DNA of 22,590 nucleotides, taken from Erysipelotrichaceae bacterium (GTDB lineage Bacteria > Bacillota_I > Bacilli_A > Erysipelotrichales > Erysipelotrichaceae). Below the pieces are notes generated by a model, which was not told the origin of the DNA, searched no databases, and saw only the letters and a list, made by a program, of their open reading frames with translations. The stretch lies in the NCBI GenBank assembly GCA_017418585.1, contig JAFONG010000093.1, positions 1-22,590 of the forward strand, read 5' to 3'. The translations under genes were made by a program, and so were the position numbers. Below are positions 14,735 to 22,467 of this stretch, piece after piece (within the stretch, counting starts at the first letter, position 1; each line of letters opens with the position of its first letter).

Positions 14735-15367
14735 ATGGCGTTTGACTATAAGAAAGAATACAGTGAATTCTATCTGCCGAAAGACCGGCCCGGCATTGTC
14801 GATGTTCCGAAGATGAACTATATTGCAGTACGCGGAAGCGGCGATCCGAACGTTGAAGAGGGCGAGTATAAGCAGTCGATAGGACTGCTGTACGGAGTTG
14901 CCTTTACCATCAAGATGAGTAAAAAGGGAAATCATCAGATCGACGGTTATTTCGATTTTGTCGTGCCTCCTCTGGAAGGTTTCTGGTGGCAGGAAGGCGT
15001 TCAGGGCATCGATTACGCGCATAAGGAGGACTTCCAATGGTATTCCGTTATCCGCTTGCCTGACTTCGTCACAAAAGAAGACTTCGACTGGGCGGTAAAG
15101 GAAGCAGCCAGAAAAAAGAAAAAGGATTTTTCCAAAGTTGAATTCTTCACATATGACGAAGGCATCTGTGTCCAGTGCATGCACATCGGACCGTATGACA
15201 ATGAACCGGCCACAGTCGAAAAGATGCATCGGTATATGGAAGAGCAGGGATATGTTCTTGATATTACCGATCGGCGCATGCACCATGAGATCTATCTGTC
15301 GGATGCCAGAAAAACCGATCCTGCAAAACTGAAGACAGTCATCCGTCATCCGATTAAAAAGAAATAG
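14735..15367 (+). CDS. GyrI-like small-molecule-binding domain protein
   Basis: The 210-residue protein resembles stand-alone GyrI-like (SbmC/BmrR-effector-domain fold) proteins. It opens with KKEYSEFYLPKDRPGIVDVPKMNYIAVRG, then has PPLEGFWWQEG with a Trp pair, WYSVIRLPDFVT, and a C-terminal VQCMHIGPYDNEPATVEKM, the pattern of the larger GyrI-like subgroup. Family members bind small amphipathic compounds; some hydrolyse cyclopropane-containing genotoxins. The sequence supports the fold, not a particular ligand. An AGGAG six bases before the ATG gives good initiation. It is co-transcribed with the leaderless ATP-grasp gene and is followed by a clear terminator. Both could belong to a detoxification or envelope function, but that is inference. 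Confidence 0.72.
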   Translation: MAFDYKKEYSEFYLPKDRPGIVDVPKMNYIAVRGSGDPNVEEGEYKQSIGLLYGVAFTIKMSKKGNHQIDGYFDFVVPPLEGFWWQEGVQGIDYAHKEDFQWYSVIRLPDFVTKEDFDWAVKEAARKKKKDFSKVEFFTYDEGICVQCMHIGPYDNEPATVEKMHRYMEEQGYVLDITDRRMHHEIYLSDARKTDPAKLKTVIRHPIKKK

Positions 15368-15375
15368 ACCGAAAG

Positions 15376-15399
15376 AATGCCGAAAGGCATTTTTATTTT
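15376..15399 (+). terminator. intrinsic terminator after the GyrI-like gene
   Basis: AATGCC (15376-15381) pairs with GGCATT (15386-15391) around a GAAA tetraloop, followed by a T-rich run. It ends the ATP-grasp/GyrI-like transcript. Confidence 0.8.
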
Positions 15400-15405
15400 C
15401 TAAAA

Positions 15406-15424
15406 TTAACAAATATGTTAAAAT
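15406..15424 (+). promoter_or_regulatory. extended -10 promoter with overlapping palindromic operator candidate (flavoenzyme-AcnX operon)
   Basis: TG-T-TAAAAT at 15416-15424 is an extended -10. A perfect inverted repeat TTAACA-N4-TGTTAA at 15406-15421 overlaps it, a typical repressor position. The expected start near 15431 gives a short leader with AAGGAG at 15436-15441, seven bases before the ATG. No -35 consensus was seen. Confidence 0.55.
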
Positions 15425-15448
15425 ATTCACAATATAAGGAGTTTTACT

Positions 15449-17506
15449 ATGGGTAAAATGAAAACAATCTATGAGCCTTTGTTTACTCCCTGGAAGATCG
15501 GAAATGTTGAAATCAAGAACCGCTTTGTTCTGACTTCGATGGGAGGGACGAATCTTCTGGGCTGGATGGAAAACAATCATTTTGACAGGGCGGGTGCGGA
15601 GTTTATTCTGCAGGTAGCTAAAAACAACTGCGGTCTGGTGCTTCCGGGATGTCAGCCTGTCTATAATCCAATGTTCGGCCAGTGGCTGTATAAGAACAAT
15701 AAGATGTATGAAGATCTGAAGAACTGGATGCCGGAATTTCATAAGACCGGAGCAAAACTGTTTGTTCAGCTGACAGCCGGTTTTGGACGTTCTTTTACCA
15801 TATCCAAAATGATGGAAACATTGTATACGAACAGGCTGTTAAGAACTGTTTCCAAACCGTTCATGGATCTGGATAAGATCACTGCCAGTGCATCGGAAAG
15901 CCCAAACAGATGGTCGGATAAGGTACCTTCAAGAGAAATGAGCAAAGCCGAGATACAGGAATTCATCGACGCTTTTGCGAAAACGGCGAAAAAGCTGCAG
16001 TATGCGGGTGTTGATGGAGTTGAGATACATGCCGTGCATGAAGGATATCTGCTTGACCAGTTTACCTTGAAATATGTTAATAAACGGCAGGATGAATACG
16101 GCGGATCTTTACAGAACCGCTACCGTTTTGCGGCCGAGATCGTTAAGGCAATCAAAAAAGAATGTGGAAAGGACTTCCCGGTATCGTTAAGATATTCCGT
16201 TGTATCCAAGACAAAGGATTTCCGTAAAGGAGCCCTGCCTGGAGAAGAATATACGGAAGTGGGAAGAGACATGAAAGAGTCCGAAGAAGCGGTGAAATTC
16301 CTGGAAGAAGCAGGCTACGACATGCTGAACTGCGACAATGGTACATATGATGCCTGGTATTGGGCACACCCGCCTATCTACATGCCGGAAAACTGTAATC
16401 TGAAAGATGTAGAGCATATCAGGAAGTTCTGCAGCATTCCGGTGGTAGCAGCAGGAAGACTGGATCCGGAAACGGCTGCCAGATCGATCAGGGAAGGAAA
16501 GATCGACGGCGCCGGTTTTGCCAGACAGTTCCTTGCGGACAGTGAATGGATCAGTAAGCTGATGAACGATGAGATGGATGACATACGGCCTTGTATCCTC
16601 TGTCACAACGGCTGTTTCAACATGTGCCACTACAAGGGCGTTCCAAACGATCAGGATCTTTACGATTCTCTGCATCTTGCCAGATGTGCCGTAAATGCGG
16701 AAACGATGCAGACAGATAAGCACTATATCAGGAAAACGGATAGTCCTAAGAATGTCATCATCGTCGGTGGAGGAATCGGCGGCATGGAAACGGCAAGAGT
16801 GCTGAAACTCAGAGGGCACAATCCGATTATCTATGAAGCGTCCGATCAGTTAGGAGGTACGTTTATTCCAGCCAGCAGCGAGTCTTACAAGGGCAAGCTC
16901 AGGGATCTGCTGAAATGGTACAGAAAGAAGATGAAGGACCTTGATATCGAGATCCATCTGAATGAAAGAATAACGGATCTGGAAAGATTCAAAGGCATGG
17001 ATATCGTTGTTGCAACCGGAGCGGTTGCCAGAAAACTGAATGTACCTGGCTTTGAAAAAACTGTTGAAGCATGTGAATATCTGAAAAACAAGGAAACCGG
17101 AAAGCGGGTAGCTGTAGTAGGAGGCGGCCTGACAGGCTGCGAGATCGCCTATGAACTGGCACTGGAAGGAAAAGATGTTACGATCGTTGAAATGAAAGAC
17201 GATCTGATCGCCCAGACCGGTGTCTGTCTGGCCAATTCTTCCTATCTGAGGGAATGGTTTGAACTGCACCGTGTTCCGGTTTATCTGGAAACTTCACTGA
17301 AAGAAGTCAGAGACAAGGAAATCATCTGCACAAAAGACGGCAAAGATATGACGATACCTTGCGATACGGTCATTTCTTCCGTCGGCTATGTGCCTGCACC
17401 AATGACGAAAGAAAGCGGAAAAGTAAGACTGGTCGGAGACTGCAAAGATGTAGGCAATCTTAGAACCGTCATCTGGCGCGCATATGAAGTCGCAATGAAA
17501 ATATAG
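15449..17506 (+). CDS. FMN/FAD/4Fe-4S flavin oxidoreductase, BaiCD/BaiH and 2,4-dienoyl-CoA reductase-like
   Basis: This 685-residue protein has the three-part layout of the dienoyl-CoA reductase group. The N-terminal Old-Yellow-Enzyme barrel (about 1-370) includes GVEIHAVHEGYLLDQF at 189-204 and DEYGGSLQNRYRF. A cysteine cluster follows (C382, C385, C389, with C393 and C413 nearby) for a 4Fe-4S centre. Then come a Rossmann segment IIVGGGIGGMETA (437-449) and a second one, VAVVGGGLTGCEIA (554-567), for FAD and NAD(P)H. Such enzymes reduce activated C=C bonds, or desaturate in reverse (bile-acid BaiCD/BaiH). The HAVHEGYLLDQF wording is closer to the BaiCD/BaiH side as I recall it. The spacing from C389 to C413 is longer than the usual 11-12 residues. 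It is first in an operon with aconitase X, so its substrate is probably the dehydration product. Substrate unknown. Confidence 0.85.
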   Translation: MGKMKTIYEPLFTPWKIGNVEIKNRFVLTSMGGTNLLGWMENNHFDRAGAEFILQVAKNNCGLVLPGCQPVYNPMFGQWLYKNNKMYEDLKNWMPEFHKTGAKLFVQLTAGFGRSFTISKMMETLYTNRLLRTVSKPFMDLDKITASASESPNRWSDKVPSREMSKAEIQEFIDAFAKTAKKLQYAGVDGVEIHAVHEGYLLDQFTLKYVNKRQDEYGGSLQNRYRFAAEIVKAIKKECGKDFPVSLRYSVVSKTKDFRKGALPGEEYTEVGRDMKESEEAVKFLEEAGYDMLNCDNGTYDAWYWAHPPIYMPENCNLKDVEHIRKFCSIPVVAAGRLDPETAARSIREGKIDGAGFARQFLADSEWISKLMNDEMDDIRPCILCHNGCFNMCHYKGVPNDQDLYDSLHLARCAVNAETMQTDKHYIRKTDSPKNVIIVGGGIGGMETARVLKLRGHNPIIYEASDQLGGTFIPASSESYKGKLRDLLKWYRKKMKDLDIEIHLNERITDLERFKGMDIVVATGAVARKLNVPGFEKTVEACEYLKNKETGKRVAVVGGGLTGCEIAYELALEGKDVTIVEMKDDLIAQTGVCLANSSYLREWFELHRVPVYLETSLKEVRDKEIICTKDGKDMTIPCDTVISSVGYVPAPMTKESGKVRLVGDCKDVGNLRTVIWRAYEVAMKI

Positions 17507-17517
17507 GAGCATAACTT

Positions 17518-18792
17518 ATGAAACTGACAAAGAAACAGCAGGATATTCTTGACGGAAAACAGGGAGAAATCCTCGCCAAGGTCATGAAGACTCTGGTGAT
17601 GTACGGAGAAGCCTTCGATGCGACGAAGATGGCTGAAGTAAGTTCCGACTACAATCACCTGGTCACATCCTTCGGCCTGGGTGTCATGGATCCGGTCTAC
17701 CGGCTGATGGACAAGCTTCTGCAGGAAGGTGTTGTATCAGGACAGAAGTTTACCGTAGACCCGAGACCTCTTGATCCGAATGTCCCTACGACTTTCCTGC
17801 AGAATATCGTGTTTAAACATTTTATGTACAGCAAGCAGGATTTCTATGAGAAACAGCTGAAGAAGCTGGGTCTTCTGGAAGACGATGCGTTTACCTGCAC
17901 CTGCTACATGTCTGAAGTTGGAAATACGCCTAAGAAAGGCGATGTCCTCTCCTGGTCGGAGTCGTCGGCCGTCGTCTACGCCAATTCCGTCCTGGGAGCC
18001 AGGTGCAACCGCAATTCAGGTATTATCGATATCATGGGCTCAATCGTCGGATGTGTGCCTTATTTCGGTCTTTTAACGGATGAGGGAAGGAAAGCCGACT
18101 GGATCGTAAGGATAGAAACGTCAAAGAAACCGGAAGCGCAGCTTTTGGGCAGTGCCATCGGCATGAAAGTCATGGAAGATGTTCCGTATGTGATCGGATT
18201 AGACAAATGGCTGGGAACAGAACTGGATGAGAAGGCCTGTACTTATCTGAAGGATTTCGGTGCAGCCACGGCTTCCAATGGTGCGGTAGGTCTTTACCAC
18301 ATCGACAAGCTGACTCCGGAAGCGAAAGAACAGGGAAAAGCGCTGATCAAGAAAAACGCCAAGGAGTACGTGATCGACGATGCGGAACTGCAAAGAGTAT
18401 ATGATTCTTATCCTGTAATCTGGAAAGACAAGGAAGCAAAGCCTAGACTGTGTTTCATGGGCTGTCCGCACATGTCTTTGCAGCAGCTGAAAGACTGGAC
18501 CGATGTGATTGAAGAAAACCTGAAGAAATACGGCAATCCGCAGGTTCTGATTCCGACCGTCTTTACGGCAGCGCCGGCAGTCATCAAAGAATTCAAGAAA
18601 ACGGAATACTACCCGAGACTGGAAAAGACCGGTATTATTCTCTCCTATATCTGTCCGCTGATGTACATGAACAATCCGTTATGCGGCAAGATGCCGGTGA
18701 TCACCTCAAGCAATAAACTGAGAACCTATACGTCATCAAGGTATTATACCGATGATGAGATCGTCATGCAGCTTTGCAAAGGAGGCAACTAA
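17518..18792 (+). CDS. aconitase X, large (catalytic) subunit
   Basis: Aconitase X enzymes are dehydratases. Characterised members are cis-3-hydroxy-L-proline dehydratase in bacteria and mevalonate-5-phosphate dehydratase in archaea. The catalytic-subunit motifs are here: TCTCYMSEVGNTPKKGD (126-142), SWSESSAVVYANSVLGARCNR (145-165), MGCPHMSLQQL (314-324) with C316, and ICPLMY with C379, the last two being likely iron or cluster ligands. AR-C-NR replaces the more common AR-T-NR. Length 424 matches two-subunit enzymes, in which the small domain is a separate protein, as it is here. A TAGGAG site lies about nine bases before the ATG, and the small-subunit gene starts one base after the stop. Substrate cannot be read from sequence; neither a pyrroline-carboxylate reductase nor a UbiD-type decarboxylase is nearby. 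Confidence 0.88.
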   Translation: MKLTKKQQDILDGKQGEILAKVMKTLVMYGEAFDATKMAEVSSDYNHLVTSFGLGVMDPVYRLMDKLLQEGVVSGQKFTVDPRPLDPNVPTTFLQNIVFKHFMYSKQDFYEKQLKKLGLLEDDAFTCTCYMSEVGNTPKKGDVLSWSESSAVVYANSVLGARCNRNSGIIDIMGSIVGCVPYFGLLTDEGRKADWIVRIETSKKPEAQLLGSAIGMKVMEDVPYVIGLDKWLGTELDEKACTYLKDFGAATASNGAVGLYHIDKLTPEAKEQGKALIKKNAKEYVIDDAELQRVYDSYPVIWKDKEAKPRLCFMGCPHMSLQQLKDWTDVIEENLKKYGNPQVLIPTVFTAAPAVIKEFKKTEYYPRLEKTGIILSYICPLMYMNNPLCGKMPVITSSNKLRTYTSSRYYTDDEIVMQLCKGGN

Positions 18793-18793
18793 G

Positions 18794-19234
18794 ATGAAAG
18801 AATTTAAAGGAAGAGTCGTCACGCCTGGCGTCTGTACTTGTGAAGCGGTAGTTACCCATGGCGGTTTCAATACGCTTGCATCCCTGCAGAAAGCCCTGCA
18901 GTTTGGCGATAAGAGCGCAAAGGTTTCCGATCAGAACAATCCTGATCTCTATGGCAAACCGATTGCCGGAAAAGCATTATGCCTTCCTCAGACCATCGGA
19001 TCTACAACCGGAGGTCTGGTTCTGTATTGTTCATGCGAAATGAAAAGAAACCCCGGATGCATGCTGTTCGCCAACCGCATCGATTCTCTTGCCTGTGCAG
19101 GTGCCGTTCTGGCCAGCGTATGGTCGGATGCTTCCATGCCGGTCATTGATGAACTGGGAGAAGAGTTTCTGGATTATGTTAAGGATGGCATGATGATCAC
19201 GGTCAAGGAGAACGGTATCGTAGAAGTGGCTTAA
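18794..19234 (+). CDS. aconitase X, small (swivel) subunit
   Basis: This 146-residue protein matches the DUF126/AcnX swivel domain. It shows GRVVTPGVCTCEAVVT at the start, the segment NPDLYGKPIAGKALCLPQTIGSTTGG (about 54-80) containing the family's conserved G-S pair, then a FANRIDSLACAGAVLASVW helix region. In the family this subunit closes the active site of the large subunit. A longer frame upstream is possible, but the ATG at 18794 is preceded by GGAGG with eight bases of spacing and gives the family-typical N terminus. The gene is followed by a strong terminator, closing the three-gene operon. Confidence 0.87.
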   Translation: MKEFKGRVVTPGVCTCEAVVTHGGFNTLASLQKALQFGDKSAKVSDQNNPDLYGKPIAGKALCLPQTIGSTTGGLVLYCSCEMKRNPGCMLFANRIDSLACAGAVLASVWSDASMPVIDELGEEFLDYVKDGMMITVKENGIVEVA

Positions 19235-19240
19235 TTCAAA

Positions 19241-19266
19241 AACCCTCTGAAAAGAGGGCTTTTTAT
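19241..19266 (+). terminator. intrinsic terminator of the flavoenzyme-AcnX operon
   Basis: CCCTCT (19243-19248) pairs with AGAGGG (19253-19258) around a GAAA tetraloop, flanked by A-rich and T-rich runs. It starts six bases after the small-subunit stop. Confidence 0.85.
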
Positions 19267-19311
19267 TTGAAAGCTCTATGATTTGTTGGAAAGATAACGA
19301 GATTCATAATG

Positions 19312-19320
19312 TGGTAAAAT
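19312..19320 (+). promoter_or_regulatory. extended -10 promoter for the accessory gene run
   Basis: TG-G-TAAAAT at 19312-19320 lies 29 bases before the acetyltransferase ATG. The predicted leader carries GAGGTA about seven bases before the start codon. No -35 consensus was seen. The rest of the gap 19235-19349 holds the preceding terminator and nothing else I recognise. Confidence 0.5.
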
Positions 19321-19349
19321 AGATTCGGTAGTTTTTTGAGGTACCTTTC

Positions 19350-19931
19350 ATGAATACCGAAATCGATGTCAGCAATACTGTATTAAAAACGAAGCGTCTG
19401 ATCCTTCGCTCATGGCGGAAAGAAGATCTGGATGATTTTTTCGAATACGCATCGGTAGATGGTGTCGGACAGATGGCCGGATGGCTGCCTCATCAAAACA
19501 AGGACGATACGCAGATGATTCTGGATTCTTTTATTGACAAGAAAAGGACTTTTGCTCTGGAATATCAGGGAAAAGTCATCGGTTCTTTAGGAATCGAAGA
19601 ATACGATGAGGATAAGTTCCCCGAACTGAAAGATAAGAAATGCCGGGAGATCGGCTATGTGCTTTCTAAGAATTACTGGGGCAGAGGACTGATGCCTGAA
19701 GCCGTAAAGGAAGTGATCCGTTATCTGTTTGAAGAAGTGCAACTGGACGTGATCCTCTGCAGTCATTTTTTAAGCAATCATCAGTCGCAGAGAGTGCAGG
19801 AAAAATGCGGGTTCAGACATTACGCCTATGGTACCTACGAAACCCGTTACGGAACGGTGGAAGAAGATGAAACCAATATTATGACCAGAGAAGACTGGAA
19901 AACAATAAAAAATATGACGGAGGAATTGTAA
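19350..19931 (+). CDS. GNAT acetyltransferase, RimJ/RimL-like
   Basis: The protein opens with the RimJ/RimL pattern LKTKRLILRSWRKEDLDDFFEYAS. The core continues with GKVIGSLGIEEYDED, IGYVLSKNYWGRGLMPEAVKEVIRYLFEE (acetyl-CoA loop WGRGLM at about residues 109-114) and a C-terminal NHQSQRVQEKCGFRHYAYG, the usual GNAT motif B. Members acetylate protein N termini, amino sugars or small molecules; the target here is unknown. Its length, 193, is typical. It follows an extended -10 promoter and GAGGTA site, and its stop is three bases from the next gene, so it probably heads an operon of accessory genes. Confidence 0.85.
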   Translation: MNTEIDVSNTVLKTKRLILRSWRKEDLDDFFEYASVDGVGQMAGWLPHQNKDDTQMILDSFIDKKRTFALEYQGKVIGSLGIEEYDEDKFPELKDKKCREIGYVLSKNYWGRGLMPEAVKEVIRYLFEEVQLDVILCSHFLSNHQSQRVQEKCGFRHYAYGTYETRYGTVEEDETNIMTREDWKTIKNMTEEL

Positions 19932-19934
19932 AGA

Positions 19935-20591
19935 ATGAAGAAACTGGTTTGCTTATTATTGACTGTACTGATGCTTATTGGTGTTACAGCCTGTTCCGGT
20001 TCAGATAGTCAGCCGCAGGTAGAAGTCAAGGAATGGACACGTGAAGGTTTCTTTTCCGATGAAAATGGGAATCTTGTCAGCATCTTTAAGAGCGACAATG
20101 AAGAAGAATATCCCGGCTGGTATGTCGGCTGTATGGTGGATGAAGACATGTACGGCTGGTATATCCCGCAGGAAGGAAATTCCCTGCACGGAGATATCGT
20201 TCCCGACTACATGGATGGGCACTATGTCGTAACTGTTTCGGAAGAAGGAGAAGACGGAATCCTGTTTGAGGTGGAAGGCGGAAAGACCTATCATCTGAAG
20301 CTTACGGAAATCGAAGAAGCTTCGATTGCCGTCAATATCAATACAGAAGGTCTGGGGCAATTCACGGCAGTATCGGATGCGGAAGATGCCTTTATCGCGG
20401 AAGAACCGGTATCCTCGATGATCCTGAGTCTTTATGAACCGGCCGTCTATACGCTGACAGCCGTATCTGTCGAAGGTGCAGAAGACTGGACGTTCGTTAA
20501 ATGGACGAAGAACGGGGAAGACTATTCAACAGAAGCCGAAATCACTGTTGAATTCGAAGAGAGTGCCGATTTTGTCGCCGTATTCGAATAA
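19935..20591 (+). CDS. lipoprotein with C-terminal InlB-B-repeat-like domain
   Basis: A lipoprotein signal peptide is clear: MKKL, a hydrophobic run, and the lipobox VTAC with the acceptor cysteine at residue 20, followed by SGSDS. The mature part (about 198 residues) is very acidic and rich in Glu, Asp and Gly. The last 50 residues (YTLTAVSVEGAEDWTFVKWT, then NGEDYSTEA and FEESADFVAVFE) fit the divergent InlB B-repeat pattern common in Firmicutes surface proteins (W-x-x-NG, then A-x-F near the end). I do not recognise the central part (about 35-145), which has several Trp, Tyr and Gly residues. It is likely anchored on the outer face of the membrane. AGGA precedes the ATG by about nine bases. 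Confidence 0.75.
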   Translation: MKKLVCLLLTVLMLIGVTACSGSDSQPQVEVKEWTREGFFSDENGNLVSIFKSDNEEEYPGWYVGCMVDEDMYGWYIPQEGNSLHGDIVPDYMDGHYVVTVSEEGEDGILFEVEGGKTYHLKLTEIEEASIAVNINTEGLGQFTAVSDAEDAFIAEEPVSSMILSLYEPAVYTLTAVSVEGAEDWTFVKWTKNGEDYSTEAEITVEFEESADFVAVFE

Positions 20592-20645
20592 CCTGCCGAA
20601 TAAAACGGAACTTGCATTCAAGGATAGGACACTGGAGGTTTACAA

Positions 20646-20984
20646 ATGGTAATCAATGTCTATGCACAGTATTTTAAGGCTGATGCTGCGTTTTCCGGTG
20701 TACAGCGCAATGGAGCGCTTGTCATGCTGATCAGCGATTCGGAAGCAGGGTCGATCACATACAAGGCAGCTGTTTCCTTTTTCCCTCATAGAGATGAGGA
20801 AGACTATGCGGTATCCTATGGCGCCTATTTCGAGAGGGAACTCTATGCCGGCAAAGGCAGAAGATCAAAGAAAAAGGAAAATGAATATCTGCAGCGTTTT
20901 CGGGAAATCGTTGACGATATCGCCAAAGAAAACAACGCTTCTGTCTTATGGGATGAGCCGTTAAGGGAAGCCAGATTCGAATAA
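20646..20984 (+). CDS. small protein of unknown function
   Basis: I do not recognise this 112-residue protein. It begins with a predicted beta-rich half (VINVYAQYFK, NGALVMLISDSEAG, ITYKAAVSFFPH), then a basic patch GKGRRSKKKENE at about 70-81 and a C-terminal amphipathic helix (YLQRFREIVDDIAKE). No signal peptide or membrane segment is visible, so it should be cytoplasmic. A strong GGAGG seven bases before the ATG supports it as a real gene. It lies 54 bases after the lipoprotein gene and six bases before a GNAT gene, within a same-strand run. Confidence 0.7.
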   Translation: MVINVYAQYFKADAAFSGVQRNGALVMLISDSEAGSITYKAAVSFFPHRDEEDYAVSYGAYFERELYAGKGRRSKKKENEYLQRFREIVDDIAKENNASVLWDEPLREARFE

Positions 20985-20990
20985 TGATTT

Positions 20991-21815
20991 ATGATTAAAG
21001 AACTCAATGCGGTCAGCTGTGATACGGATTACATAAAACAGGTCAATGATGATCCTGATTTTTCAAATCCATCATTTTCAGATACCGATGAAGTAATCGC
21101 CGCTTTTCGGAAAGCTGACGATAAACCGAACGATCATATTTTTGGGGTTTATGATGAAAACAATGATCTAACAGGTCTCTTTCTGTTTCTAATCAGTGAA
21201 GAAGAAAGATACATGGAACTGCTCGTATGCCTTTGCCGTGAGGAATCCGCTTATCGGGAACTGTTCGATTACCTGCAGATGAATTATCCGGGATTTCAGT
21301 CCGACTTTGTGTTCAATCCGGGGAATGCTCTGCTAAAAGAGATATTAAAAGAAAAAGATGCTTCTTTTGACGAAGAACAGCAGCAGATGCTTTTCACGGA
21401 TCGTCCGATCCTTGTCGATACTTCCGGAATAGAGTCTTTATCGGAACAGTACAAAGAACAGTATTTTGCCATACATGATACGGATCGTTACTGGACAGGA
21501 GAGAAAGTGGCGGAAGCCAAAGAACGTTTTAACGTTTATCTGGCTGTAGACAACGGGACTGTTATCGGTTATCTTGACATCACGAAGTGTTTTGATGAGA
21601 ACGAACCGTTCGACATCGTGGTGATGAAACAGCATCGAAGGAAAGGATGGGGAAGGAAACTGATGGCGGCAGCCATTGAAGGAAACCGTCCGAAAAAGAT
21701 GAGACTACATGTAGATGTCGGAAACAGGCCGGCGATATGTCTTTACGAAAGTCTGGGTTTTGAAAAGGTAAAGGGAAAGAACTCGCAGACTGCGAACTGG
21801 ATAATACCTGAATGA
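20991..21815 (+). CDS. GNAT-family acetyltransferase with an extra N-terminal domain
   Basis: The C-terminal half (about residues 150-274) is a clear GNAT domain: VYLAVDNGTVIGYLDIT, IVVMKQHRRKGWGRKLMAAAI (acetyl-CoA loop R-x-x-G-W-G, about 210-222) and VGNRPAICLYESLGFEKV, the motif-B helix. The N-terminal half (residues 1-135) has the layout of a second, degenerate GNAT domain (HIFGVYDENNDLTGLFLFLI is like the beta4 strand) but lacks an acetyl-CoA loop, so it probably serves structure or substrate binding. The substrate is unknown. The ATG is six bases after the preceding stop with no good ribosome binding site, suggesting translational coupling. Confidence 0.8.
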   Translation: MIKELNAVSCDTDYIKQVNDDPDFSNPSFSDTDEVIAAFRKADDKPNDHIFGVYDENNDLTGLFLFLISEEERYMELLVCLCREESAYRELFDYLQMNYPGFQSDFVFNPGNALLKEILKEKDASFDEEQQQMLFTDRPILVDTSGIESLSEQYKEQYFAIHDTDRYWTGEKVAEAKERFNVYLAVDNGTVIGYLDITKCFDENEPFDIVVMKQHRRKGWGRKLMAAAIEGNRPKKMRLHVDVGNRPAICLYESLGFEKVKGKNSQTANWIIPE

Positions 21816-21856
21816 TTCTTCTATGAATCAAGGGCTAAAAAAGGAGAGAAAACAAC

Positions 21857-22378
21857 ATGCTGAAAACATTAAAAAACAGGTTCCATGAAAATATGAAACG
21901 CCATCCGGATCTGAAATGGGAAGAAGTCGAAAAACGTCTGCAGGATCATCCAAAGATGCTTGAGATTCTGAAACAGATGGAAGAGAGCGGTGGAGAACCG
22001 GATGTAATCGGAACCGATGCAGATTCCGGAAAGCTGGTTTTCTGTGACTGCAGTAAGGAAACGCCTTCCGGACGAAGGAGTCTCTGCTACGATGAAGAAG
22101 CTCTACAAAAACGCAGCAAGAATCCCCCTGCAGGAAGTGCTCTGACTCAGGCTCAGGAAATGGGCGTTGAACTGATGGATGAGAAAATGTATTACAGGCT
22201 TCAGGAACTCGGGGAATTTGATCTGAAAACATCCAGCTGGATCGATACGCCTGCGGATGTAAGAGACAAGGGAGGGGCGTTGTTCTGTGAACGGCGATAT
22301 GGCAGAGTCTTCACTTTCCATAACGGAGCCGACTCTTATTATTCGGTACGCGGATGGAGAGGATATATATGCCTTTAG
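21857..22378 (+). CDS. DUF4256 family protein
   Basis: The whole 173-residue protein fits the DUF4256 family. It has an N-terminal LKNRFHENMKRHPDLKWEEV, then MEESGGEPDVIG, DCSKETPSGRRSLCYDEEAL, QEMGVELMDEKMYYRLQ, KTSSWIDTPADVRDKGGALF and the end segment HNGADSYYSVRGWRGYI. These are highly conserved in the family, but no function is established. The many invariant charged and aromatic residues (GGEPDV, SGRRSLCYD, TSSW) suggest an enzyme or nucleotide-binding role; that is inference. An AAGGAG site lies about ten bases before the ATG. It closes the accessory run and is followed by a strong terminator. Confidence 0.88.
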   Translation: MLKTLKNRFHENMKRHPDLKWEEVEKRLQDHPKMLEILKQMEESGGEPDVIGTDADSGKLVFCDCSKETPSGRRSLCYDEEALQKRSKNPPAGSALTQAQEMGVELMDEKMYYRLQELGEFDLKTSSWIDTPADVRDKGGALFCERRYGRVFTFHNGADSYYSVRGWRGYICL

Positions 22379-22397
22379 GAAAGGCGGAATACTATCT

Positions 22398-22429
22398 AAA
22401 GCACAGAATAGACTGTGCTTTTTCTTTTT
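22398..22429 (+). terminator. intrinsic terminator after the DUF4256 gene
   Basis: AAAGCACAG (22398-22406) pairs perfectly with CTGTGCTTT (22413-22421) around a six-base loop, then a T-rich tail runs to about 22429. Confidence 0.85.
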
Positions 22430-22467
22430 ATCAAGAACAGACTCTGATTGAACATGATGACTTCAGC

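Noticed and set aside
14534..15742. Long open frame on the minus strand (about 400 codons)
   Set aside because: It lies opposite the ATP-grasp, GyrI-like and flavoenzyme genes, all with recognisable domains, and its translation shows no family features; it also crosses a terminator and a promoter.
18752..18793. Upstream start for the AcnX small subunit overlapping the large subunit
   Set aside because: The ATG at 18794 has a GGAGG site at correct spacing and gives the family-typical N terminus.
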